From positions 1 to 44,071 of the IMG/VR virus record IMGVR_UViG_3300027833_000087: a stretch of 44,071 bases of DNA. The stretch is one strand, 5' to 3'. The notes beneath the pieces were generated by a model. That model ran no database searches, had not been told where the DNA came from, and saw nothing but the letters and a program-made list of their open reading frames with translations. The translations under genes and the position numbers were made by a program. This document shows positions 18,501 to 25,823 of this stretch, one piece after another. The first letter of the stretch is position 1. The number at the start of each line of letters is the position of its first letter. This stretch comes from a virus.

Positions 18501-20451
18501 GTTCAACAACAGGTTCTGAATTATCGTGTTCTTTTTTTAATATTAAAAAAGTCTCTTCATCTACTTTATTTCTTTCAGCAGAAGGAAATGACAGCCATAA
18601 ATTACCGTCTTCCGCATCATAAAATCTATCCAATGCTAAATTATAGTATTCCCGCGAAGTTTCTTTTACGTAATACTTAAAATAAGGAAACTGCTTGTTT
18701 TGTTCGTAGTATGGTATTAAAGTTGGGTTATTGCCGTTGCCGGTTAGCGTAACTTGAAGCTTTGTAGATAAAGGTGCTTGCAGTTTTGGAACAATAATAG
18801 ATGCTGCTTTACTTGTAAATACAGGTGTTGTTCTGCCGTATTTATCCATATAGGCTACCCCTATTTGATAAGTTCTTATTGATTTTACAGAAGGAGCAAC
18901 TATTTTGCCTTCTATATTAACAGCCTCTCCTTGAGCCACAGTTGGTAGGCCAACTCTTTGGCTTACTGAAGATGCTTCAATATTGTTTTGAAAAAGCGAG
19001 CCGTTATTATTTAGCAGATTAAAATTTTGCGTATAATTCCCAAATAGCAATCTATTAGCAGTTATTTCCTGAGCTTTAGCTTTACGCGGCACGTTATCAA
19101 ATGGCCTTAATATTTGGTTTGTATTAACAACCGATGTTATTATTTCTGTTGTTATATCAAAAAGTCCTATAATATTATCACTACTATCCTCTACGCTCCA
19201 CTCTGGGTCTTCATTTGTAAAAGTGTCTACTACATATACGTTGGCATTGTTAGTTGCCTTATAAAGTATGTCCACAGCTACGACATCAGGGTACTCTACA
19301 ACATTGGGAGTAAAATGAGATATACTAAGTTGCCTAACATTGTTAGTCATACCTAAGTTGTACCCCTGGCTTGGAGAATAATTAAAATCACCCGGTATAA
19401 ACGCGGGATTTGAAAAAGCAGAAAACGCGGAAATTTCGTTATTTTTGTATTTATACCTATAACCAAATCTTGCAAATTTCATTTCAAAAAACGGGGGATC
19501 CTGTTCTAATGTTACATCATACAATATTGGATTCAAAGTAACACCTTCTGGGGCTGGTCCAACAGAAAGAATACTTACTACAGCCGTGCCTGCGCCTACC
19601 CCTATAACTTTGACTCTTATTACAGCATCTATATCTAATGGATTATTTTCAGCATTAGTAAGAAGTAATATGTTGTCAATAGCGTATACTGGAGGAATAT
19701 TTGAGGACCAAAACAACTGAACCTCAGTGCCTGCAGCAATAGGCTGTATATCCCCTACGACAAGTTCGTTATAAAATGAAAAAGTAGTTTGAGTATCTAC
19801 ATTTGCACCAGGCAATCCGTCAGGACCTATTACACTATTAGAATATGCAGCTACAACAGGCGGCTGCAGTGGATACTTTTTTACTACAGTTATATCATCT
19901 TCAATAAAGTTTCTACCGTATATTTGAGAATGTGTTACAAAATTAGGCGTAGATCCTACCCAATCTTCAACGAATATTTTCTTTGGCTCAGTTTGATTGT
20001 CTGTCCAAATTAATATACCCTCTATTACGTTTATACCTGTAATTAAATAATCCTCACTAAAATTTAAAACACCTTCCGTGTCAACTAATAAAGGCCTAGT
20101 TAATTTCGTGTTGATATTATAGTAAGCTATAACGCTTACAGAATCCGAAGCTATAAACCAATATATATTGTCTGAATTTTCATCCGCTATAGCTCCTACG
20201 CATACAGGATTAGTCAATGCCGTAATATATTTGACATTTCCCCACTGGTTATACGCGTTGGTTTTAGGATTGTACATTTTATTGCGCAATTCTAAGTTAC
20301 CTTTTATATTCTGGAAAGTACCAACTTGAGAGGTATCTGAAGATGCTAACTCTAAATTTAAGGCATCTCTATATTCTCCGTTAGGAACAAGTCTTTCGTC
20401 AAGATCCTTGTTCATTTTACCTGATGTAAACGTGTGTATTAACTCTGCCAT
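15550..20451 (-). CDS. Large tail hub or stabilization-type protein
   Basis: 1633 aa. The N-terminus (T-S-G-K-M-N-K-D-L-D-E-R-L-V-P-N-G-E-Y-R) is a motif I recall from phage proteins annotated as stabilization proteins, which compare to P22 gp10 and T7 gp12 tail-nozzle beta-propellers. Early segments such as D-N-I-Y-W-F-I-A and I-L-I-W-T-D-N could be propeller blades. The C-terminus (about 1530-1633) is Ig-like, with S-G-L-T-L-D-L-T-T-G and a Y-T-P-T-S-G-F-Q-G motif. It follows the connector genes, the place expected for the nozzle or hub. At more than 1600 aa it is much longer than P22 gp10 (about 470 aa), so extra adhesion domains seem fused on. Confidence 0.7.
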   Translation of the reverse strand: MAELIHTFTSGKMNKDLDERLVPNGEYRDALNLELASSDTSQVGTFQNIKGNLELRNKMYNPKTNAYNQWGNVKYITALTNPVCVGAIADENSDNIYWFIASDSVSVIAYYNINTKLTRPLLVDTEGVLNFSEDYLITGINVIEGILIWTDNQTEPKKIFVEDWVGSTPNFVTHSQIYGRNFIEDDITVVKKYPLQPPVVAAYSNSVIGPDGLPGANVDTQTTFSFYNELVVGDIQPIAAGTEVQLFWSSNIPPVYAIDNILLLTNAENNPLDIDAVIRVKVIGVGAGTAVVSILSVGPAPEGVTLNPILYDVTLEQDPPFFEMKFARFGYRYKYKNNEISAFSAFSNPAFIPGDFNYSPSQGYNLGMTNNVRQLSISHFTPNVVEYPDVVAVDILYKATNNANVYVVDTFTNEDPEWSVEDSSDNIIGLFDITTEIITSVVNTNQILRPFDNVPRKAKAQEITANRLLFGNYTQNFNLLNNNGSLFQNNIEASSVSQRVGLPTVAQGEAVNIEGKIVAPSVKSIRTYQIGVAYMDKYGRTTPVFTSKAASIIVPKLQAPLSTKLQVTLTGNGNNPTLIPYYEQNKQFPYFKYYVKETSREYYNLALDRFYDAEDGNLWLSFPSAERNKVDEETFLILKKEHDNSEPVVEQARYKVIAIENEAPTYLKETKISLGAMSTVFTVAGFPIEGANKVIVDKTAFDDQFGEETKTLSGLLMRVKSGLSISKYYKIASFTAPTTSQVLINSSEVFGPDMNFTSTEPFGFPTRVDNLELEIIRVESQNKPEFTGRFFVKVFQDDLLRRKIAQASNTATASYLRKALGYLYNFNGGNTNSESWWKNNWRNSPNPPDAQNSPERLFINRIRTGCTQYIPEGSGIYTEGGENKIDIAWAGGFGFCENEVGAGTEENGIAGSNPNLLQQLRQDSTLFRFIKAGNEVADPQGTVYRVYNSVEKQGLTYQCDCGDIWDGNEGENSANQITNWTLSFRVAEAQGNQGMQWNPLTDQINLEGGGTQNGLQPWAPTDANNWANSYVGIEFIELSEEDDSFSTANPAIFETEPKEAAELDIYWEVPKVYKTSEYTGQTHTLEFTNCYSFGNGVESDRIRDDFNQPTIENGVKASATLDEPYNEEIRSSGIIFSQIFNSISGVNNLNQFIQAESITKDLNPEYGSIQKFHTRDTDLITLCENKSMKILAKKDALFNADGSTNLTSNAEVLGQTLTFQGEFGIAKNPESFAEFGFRMYYTDATRGAVLRLSGDGITDLSDYGMHSFFSDNLPINNKILGTWDPNKRNYNVTLNSLTPYWQQTLGAGEFDRLNKHPLCDQFVNSLPTTTTTVSYKEAINGFTSRKVYIPEAGAYLDNAYYTFKGGRIWEHGTNEKRNTFYNVGPDSIGTTPAYHYSSFTTIFNENPAVVKGYKTLNYSGTKSREYIYRVGASLQEYSLAEVQAQRLTPTSSVRTKGWFAESIVTDLQEGKIKEFIKKEGKYFNYIKGLDTFFTTNCNTNVDSSEFNVQGIGRATVISGPIQTEFQVTNKIDPDCSTIPTAPVLVKQTFPGIENQTVSHTIQQSNTCSTGIYFTLENNLLENPSGLTLDLTTGSFTYTPTSGFQGNCGVFVVKAWCGNLSSPTATMGIVIPFS

Positions 20452-20457
20452 TTAATT

Positions 20458-21381
20458 CTAGTGTTTAATCCATTTTGATTGATTTCTAAATACCTGTGCC
20501 ATTAAGTCTGACTTAAGTTCTGATAATCTAATCTTAGCGTTTCTTCTTGCCGCCGAAGCAACTTTCCTAAATCTAGCGACTAAGTATTCCTGTATGTTAG
20601 CCCTTGTAGATAGTATAGAGTAAGCTATATACTTTTCTATTGCATCCATCGCAAACTTATGAACAGTCATATCTTCTGCTGTTCCCAGTCCGTCACTTAC
20701 GTATTTTAGTGTAACTATTCTACCTCGTATATCTGAGCTGAATCGAATTACATTGTTTATTTTGTCCACGTAAAAAGTTCCATTTGCTTGAGCTTGTTCA
20801 GGGTTTATCCCGTATCTTCCGCCATAAGCATATAATGCCAATAGGTCTGGATTGTTCACTAAATCAAAGTTACCTCCTCCTGAGCCACCTAATGGATAGC
20901 TGCTACTTGAGTTCCATCTTTTTAGCGTTTCTGATTCCGCTGCAAGAGGTATATTGCCATCTTGATCGAAAGTGTATTCGTACGTGTTGTCTTGTATTAT
21001 TGCATTTGGATTGCTTGACAAATCCGTCCTATATATTATTCTTTCTATACCCCGGCTATCTACCCAGGAAAGCTTAGTGTAGTTAACATAGTCTTGCGGT
21101 AAAATCATATACAAGCCAGGAGGGCATTCTATTTCAATAGACTTTTCCTGCGGCAATGTATCAAAGCTAAACTCTTGAATAGCTCTTTGAGCCCAATATG
21201 CAACATCAGTTCTTTTTACTTTTGTTATCAGCTTGTCTTGCCCAACATAAGCTACTATAAAATTGTTTATAATATCTGTTATACTAACAAACTGATAATC
21301 CCCGTAGCTTTCATCTCCACTATCCCATATCCCGTCAGGGCCTAAGTAGTATTCTTCCGGTGTTTGATTTATTAATGCCAT
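20458..21381 (-). CDS. Head-tail connector or tail tubular A-like protein
   Basis: 307 aa. The central part is beta-rich (residues about 85-230) and the last 70 residues are a long basic helix (A-I-E-K-Y-I-A-Y-S-I-L-S-T-R-A and R-K-V-A-S-A-A-R-R-N). The gene sits between a helical adaptor gene and the tail-hub gene with gaps of 3 and 6 nt. In T7- and P22-like phages this place is held by the adaptor or tail tubular protein A that joins portal and nozzle. The call is positional; no specific family motif was identified. Confidence 0.65.
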   Translation of the reverse strand: MALINQTPEEYYLGPDGIWDSGDESYGDYQFVSITDIINNFIVAYVGQDKLITKVKRTDVAYWAQRAIQEFSFDTLPQEKSIEIECPPGLYMILPQDYVNYTKLSWVDSRGIERIIYRTDLSSNPNAIIQDNTYEYTFDQDGNIPLAAESETLKRWNSSSSYPLGGSGGGNFDLVNNPDLLALYAYGGRYGINPEQAQANGTFYVDKINNVIRFSSDIRGRIVTLKYVSDGLGTAEDMTVHKFAMDAIEKYIAYSILSTRANIQEYLVARFRKVASAARRNAKIRLSELKSDLMAQVFRNQSKWIKH

Positions 21382-21384
21382 ATA

Positions 21385-22131
21385 TTATGCTTTTTCTTGT
21401 TGGTTGGTTTGTCCTTCTATTTGATTTGCTATTTGATATAGCCCGATGTCCTTAACTAAAAGCCCCGCGAATTCTAATATTTTAATAACTAATTCTGTTT
21501 CTTCCGATTCATGAAGTTCAAAGTCTACAGCTTGAGACGCATCATATAAAGCTTCTCCAAAAACCATTTGATATGCCCATTCTACTTTAGCAGGTTCTTT
21601 TATATAATTACACGTAACATCCGTAGTTAACTCGCTATCACCATATACCCTATAACCAATGTAGTCAGCTATAAATATCGGTCTTGAATTAGATGGTTTT
21701 GTGTAAGGTGATTGGTTTATGTATATAAACTCATTAAAGTTTATTCGCTCTGCCTCAGTAGGCACTATTGTAGTCACCACTGTGTTAGGCACAGGATATA
21801 ATGACTTTGAAGTTATTGTGTTATTGTATACTATAGTCCCTAATCTATACAGATCAGCAGGTGCAGCCCAGTGAGTTCCGCCGTATACTAAAGCGGTATT
21901 TTTTTCGAAGATGTTTATTTTTTCGTTTAGAACATTGAGCATGTCAGAAAACTCTGTGTCATTGCCCGGCACTCTACCGAATTGGTTGATGTCGTAAAAG
22001 TATTGTTCAAATATATCTAATTGCGCTTGGTTTGCAAATAGGTTAAATTCTTGCGGGGTAAGATACCCTCTTTGTTCTTTGTTGAGTATTGCCAACACTC
22101 TTTGATAAACAGTATCTACGCTTACAGCCAT
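21385..22131 (-). CDS. Head-tail adaptor-like protein
   Basis: 248 aa. It starts MAVSVDTVYQRVLAILNKEQ and continues with F-N-L-F-A-N-Q-A-Q-L-D-I-F-E-Q-Y, a helical pair typical of connector proteins, then a beta-rich middle and a helical C-terminus ending in Gln/Lys. It precedes the 307-aa connector candidate by 3 nt. Together the two probably form the ring under the portal. The function is inferred from position and architecture. Confidence 0.65.
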   Translation of the reverse strand: MAVSVDTVYQRVLAILNKEQRGYLTPQEFNLFANQAQLDIFEQYFYDINQFGRVPGNDTEFSDMLNVLNEKINIFEKNTALVYGGTHWAAPADLYRLGTIVYNNTITSKSLYPVPNTVVTTIVPTEAERINFNEFIYINQSPYTKPSNSRPIFIADYIGYRVYGDSELTTDVTCNYIKEPAKVEWAYQMVFGEALYDASQAVDFELHESEETELVIKILEFAGLLVKDIGLYQIANQIEGQTNQQEKA

Positions 22132-22162
22132 AATTTGTTTTTTATTTTATATAGTTATAGGC

Positions 22163-22193
22163 CACCTTTCAGCAGCCTATTACTATAAAGGTG
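22163..22193 (-). other. Stem-loop between the 277-aa and 248-aa genes
   Basis: CACCTTT (22163-22169) and AAAGGTG (22187-22193) give a 7-bp stem with a 17-nt loop, in the 63-nt gap after the 277-aa gene. No U tract follows in the minus direction, so it is more likely an mRNA-processing or stability element, or chance, than a strong terminator. Confidence 0.35.
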
Positions 22194-22194
22194 A

Positions 22195-23028
22195 CTAGTT
22201 TAGTCTTTTTTCTATTGCCTTGTATATTTCCATACCTTCGTCTGTTCTAAAGAATGCAGACAAAGCAAAGTAAGGATGCTCATCAAATGGCACTGTCATT
22301 ACTTTTCTACCGGTATTTCCGTATGTAAAGGTTCTTTGATCTTGTGATAAATTTAATATACCCATTTCAACAGCCTTTGCTCCGAAACTTCTTAATTGCG
22401 TATTTTCATCCGTAGCCAATTGTATGAATAGGTTTGGATTCTTTTTAGCAAAAATCAATACATCTCTTTTGATTTCAGAAGATGATAGTTCTGTTACAGA
22501 TGCACCCATTTCAACGCGTAAGATAGCCTCTGCTTCATCAACAGATAAACTCTTAGCTAGATTCAATGCTTGTAATTCAAACTCAATCCAGTCAACCTCA
22601 TTACTTGCCTGTTGTGCTGGTTTGTATTCTTCATATATACCGTCTTTACCAGCGGGGTGATACAAAGATAATAGTTTTTGTAATACTACATTTTCTTTTG
22701 GAACATTAAGTTTACCGTCTCTAAACACGATACGGCCCATAACTATCTGCCCTTGCTGCTCATCAACAAAACAGGATCTTTGATTTGTGGCGTATCTTAG
22801 TTCTCTCTGGTAACCTAATTCTTCGTCAAAATGTAATAAACTTTTTTTCCTACCATGTGCTGTAGGTAATGTAAAAACCAGTGGCTTTGTTCTTGTTAGC
22901 TCATATAGCCTATCCTTAATAACCCACTCATTTTTTGGTTTTTTTATTTCAGCAATTGGTTTAACAACTTGCTTCACTTCTTCCTGAGGAGCAACCTCAA
23001 CTTTATTTGCTGTAGCTTTTTTAGCCAT
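22195..23028 (-). CDS. Late protein of unknown function next to the major capsid gene
   Basis: 277 aa. The first 30 residues are Lys/Ala/Val-rich and low-complexity (MAKKATANKVEVAPQEEVKQ). A compact domain follows: R-T-K-P-L-V-F-T-L-P at about 47-56, then R-S-C-F-V-D-E-Q-Q-G and a helical C-terminal half. It is flanked by 60-140 nt gaps holding stem-loops, unlike the rest of the late unit, so its expression may be set apart from the capsid gene. A head decoration or head-completion role is possible. I do not recognise the family. Confidence 0.6.
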   Translation of the reverse strand: MAKKATANKVEVAPQEEVKQVVKPIAEIKKPKNEWVIKDRLYELTRTKPLVFTLPTAHGRKKSLLHFDEELGYQRELRYATNQRSCFVDEQQGQIVMGRIVFRDGKLNVPKENVVLQKLLSLYHPAGKDGIYEEYKPAQQASNEVDWIEFELQALNLAKSLSVDEAEAILRVEMGASVTELSSSEIKRDVLIFAKKNPNLFIQLATDENTQLRSFGAKAVEMGILNLSQDQRTFTYGNTGRKVMTVPFDEHPYFALSAFFRTDEGMEIYKAIEKRLN

Positions 23029-23118
23029 AATATAATATAATATAAATGTTAATAATGTATGACAATAGCCTGTTACTATTTAATATAACTACCTACTGTC
23101 GCTAATAGTAGTAATAAC

Positions 23119-23143
23119 TACCCCCGTAGATTCAACGAGGGTA
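23119..23143 (-). other. RNA stem-loop after the major capsid gene
   Basis: Read on the minus strand, UACCCUCGU pairs with ACGGGGGUA through nine consecutive pairs including one U-G wobble, around a 7-nt loop. On the plus strand the same position would be a mismatch, so the structure fits the late mRNA. It has no U tract. It may protect or process the abundant capsid mRNA, or weaken read-through to the next gene. Confidence 0.5.
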
Positions 23144-23164
23144 ATCATTACAATAAACTTACTA

Positions 23165-24613
23165 CTATGTATTTTTTAGTAATACAAAGTTGTTAGCTGC
23201 TTGAGTACACATAGTTCTTTCCGATAGGAAGTGAACATTCATTGCATCCTCGTCACTTGTGTAGTTTCCACCAACTGAACCAGTTACCCAAGATTTCAAA
23301 CGTCTGTCATCAGCTTCTGAAGCTCTATAACGGATATGTAAGAAAGGTCGTGAGATGTTCTGTCCTAATTGCTGATCATATACAGTAGACGTTCCTGCTG
23401 GAACTATTACTCCTGATATGTCTGAAATAAGTCCACGAGTTGTAGAATCATTTAAGTATTTCCAGTCTGTCTTGTAGAAATCGTAAGATCCTCTACGGAA
23501 CCCTGAAAATCCTAAGTTCAACGCCATTTCCTCAGAGTTTTCGAATACACCGTAAGATGTACCACCTGCTCCGTAAGAGTTTTGCGTAGCCAACATATTG
23601 TCAATGCTTAAAGAAGTACCACGATCTAAGAACATCATGTTCTCTTCAATCGCTCCTTGTTTATCAAGCTCTGCTAATATAGTGTCAAACTGTGTAAGTC
23701 CACCACCACCCGCGATGTCAAAGTCTGGATCGTTAAATACTAGTCCTCTAGTTTCTAATGAATCAAACAAACCTTGCATACCTGAGATAGTAGCCCCTGC
23801 TGCGTCAGTAAATGCACTTTGAGCATCTTTGGCTTCAACCATAGACATCTCTAAGTAATCTTCAAAACGAATTCTAGACTCATGCTCAGACTTTAGGTAC
23901 CATAGGTATCCTCCAGTTCCGATCTCAGTAGTAACTTCAACCCATCCAATTTGAGCAACGTCTGATCCGTTAACGGCATACTTGTCTCTTAAGATGATTG
24001 GCTTGTTACTGAAAGTTGTAAAAGAAGCGTCAACTGAATTACCAGCTAAGCTAGATCCTTTACCGTATTCAGATCCATATACGAATAAGCTAAGTGGTGC
24101 TCCTGCCGCTGCACCCGCTAAGGCTGCTGGCAATTGACCATTGGCAGTATCATATACTTCAATGTTATACGTTTGTAACCCACCTGCTAAAGCCCCTACA
24201 GACTTTATGAAAGCTTTTACTGTAGTGTTACCTAAAGCTATTACTACTGTCATACCAGGTCCTAGTAATGGCACTTTGCCATCTGCTCCAGGAGAAGGTA
24301 ATATAATAGTTTTAGCTGCTGCTGCACCAGAAGTAACAGTATCATAAGCAATGTGTAATCTTCCTTGTTCTGACCAAACTACTTGATCTGACGCCATTGG
24401 CATCTCAGCTCCGACCATACGTAAAAATCCAGTGATTGTTCTGTTTCCATAACGCTCAATTTCTTTTTCGTATACCTCAGGTAAAAATTGTTGTGCCCAG
24501 TCCATATCCGCAAGAGCTAAATAGTTGTCTCCGAATAATCCTTTTACTGGACGTGGTGTTAAGTGCGCTAAATTGGCTAATGTAGCCGGCGCGGTTGCAA
24601 ATCCTGTTGCCAT
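23165..24613 (-). CDS. Major capsid protein
   Basis: 482 aa. It lies after portal and scaffold candidates in the usual head-gene order. The segment L-P-E-V-Y-E-K-E-I-E-R-Y-G-N-R-T, followed by F-L-R-M-V-G-A-E-M-P and V-V-W-S-E-Q-G-R-L-H, is a conserved N-terminal pattern I recall from marine phage capsid proteins. Length and mixed alpha/beta composition fit an HK97-fold capsid subunit. No obvious cleavable N-terminal delta domain is seen; the separate acidic protein before it would serve as scaffold. It starts 8 nt after that gene. A stem-loop follows its stop. Confidence 0.88.
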   Translation of the reverse strand: MATGFATAPATLANLAHLTPRPVKGLFGDNYLALADMDWAQQFLPEVYEKEIERYGNRTITGFLRMVGAEMPMASDQVVWSEQGRLHIAYDTVTSGAAAAKTIILPSPGADGKVPLLGPGMTVVIALGNTTVKAFIKSVGALAGGLQTYNIEVYDTANGQLPAALAGAAAGAPLSLFVYGSEYGKGSSLAGNSVDASFTTFSNKPIILRDKYAVNGSDVAQIGWVEVTTEIGTGGYLWYLKSEHESRIRFEDYLEMSMVEAKDAQSAFTDAAGATISGMQGLFDSLETRGLVFNDPDFDIAGGGGLTQFDTILAELDKQGAIEENMMFLDRGTSLSIDNMLATQNSYGAGGTSYGVFENSEEMALNLGFSGFRRGSYDFYKTDWKYLNDSTTRGLISDISGVIVPAGTSTVYDQQLGQNISRPFLHIRYRASEADDRRLKSWVTGSVGGNYTSDEDAMNVHFLSERTMCTQAANNFVLLKNT

Positions 24614-24621
24614 AATTTTTG

Positions 24622-25785
24622 TTATTTAATGTGTTTAAATTTTTTAATTCTCAGTTTTGAATCACTTCCCCCGGAATCAACAGATCTAACTGACCAACCA
24701 TTCGGTGCTTTAACATCCTCGTGAACGCCTCTCGCGCCCATTTGTACGTTTTTCGAATTGGTTATACTCGTTTTCATTGCATCGGCTTTGCCTTGCTCAT
24801 AAAAATGATTTGCAATTGAATCTGCATTCATAGCTGTAAATAATCCCTTATGGTAACCCGCGGCATCTGACATTGCATTATCTTTGTCCAAGAACTTCTT
24901 GACGAAATTGTTAATGTCACTTTGGGTCTCCTTAATAGAAGGTACGTCTTTAACTTTAAAACGGAATTTTTTGTCTCCAACCTGATAATCAAAACCTTTG
25001 AAATCTTGGTTAAAAACATTTTCTGTTTTGTTTAAAAACACCTCTGATTGCTTTTTAGCTAATTGAGTTGCTGTTTCGTTTTCTTTTGTATAGCGATTGA
25101 AAAACTCTACCGCTTTCTTTTGTTCAGGTGCTAATCTAGCTCCTCCGCGAATTTCTTCGTAATATTTATCTTTTAATCCAGTAAGATGCGCTCTAGCTTT
25201 TGCTAGTTCTTCTCTTCGGGCTAATTTTTTTCTTTTTATGTCACGCTCCTCATCCATATCCTCATCATAAAGAAATTTGTCTTCCATTAAGAATTCAATA
25301 TCTTCTTTATCTAAGTGAGGTTTTGTATCTGCGTAATATTCTTTAAGTAATTGTTCTGCGTCAAGATCCTCGTAATTTTGATTAAGCTTAACATAGTCTT
25401 CAAGAGACCCACTTGTCTCGTTCATGAAGTCCACAACCTTCTGTATATTTTCTGGTAATTCAATACCCGCACTGGCTTCAACTACAGCTTGTTCAACCTG
25501 CTCAGCAAGTTCTTCCACTTGTTCCACAACCTCTTCTTCTGTTATTTCTTCTAGGGCGGTGTCCTCGACTGCTGTTTCTAATACAGGTTCTGCTGGCGCT
25601 TCTGCTGGTGTTTCTGCAATTAGCTGTTCTTCAACTGGTTGCTCGATAGGCGTTTCTGCCGCGGGTTCAGCGAATTTACCCATGTCTAGTTTAATTGTTC
25701 CGTCGTCGCCCATTGATGTTGGGCTTGTATCCTCAACCGTAACTTCTGTTACCGGCTGTTCTACAATTTCTTGATTTTCTTCCAT
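24622..25785 (-). CDS. Acidic scaffold-like head assembly protein
   Basis: 387 aa. The first 115 residues are Glu/Val/Pro/Ala-rich repeats (E-T-P-A-E-A-P-A-E-P and similar), very acidic and probably disordered. The middle is helical and charged with a basic turn (D-I-K-R-K-K-L-A-R-R, about 184-193). The C-terminus ends with basic K-L-R-I-K-K-F-K-H-I-K. An acidic helical protein with a basic C-terminal tail between portal and capsid genes is the standard scaffold arrangement; the basic end would bind the capsid subunit. The sequence family itself was not recognised. Confidence 0.75.
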   Translation of the reverse strand: MEENQEIVEQPVTEVTVEDTSPTSMGDDGTIKLDMGKFAEPAAETPIEQPVEEQLIAETPAEAPAEPVLETAVEDTALEEITEEEVVEQVEELAEQVEQAVVEASAGIELPENIQKVVDFMNETSGSLEDYVKLNQNYEDLDAEQLLKEYYADTKPHLDKEDIEFLMEDKFLYDEDMDEERDIKRKKLARREELAKARAHLTGLKDKYYEEIRGGARLAPEQKKAVEFFNRYTKENETATQLAKKQSEVFLNKTENVFNQDFKGFDYQVGDKKFRFKVKDVPSIKETQSDINNFVKKFLDKDNAMSDAAGYHKGLFTAMNADSIANHFYEQGKADAMKTSITNSKNVQMGARGVHEDVKAPNGWSVRSVDSGGSDSKLRIKKFKHIK

Positions 25786-25823
25786 GATAAAATATTATAT
25801 AATTATTGTTACTATTATTATTA

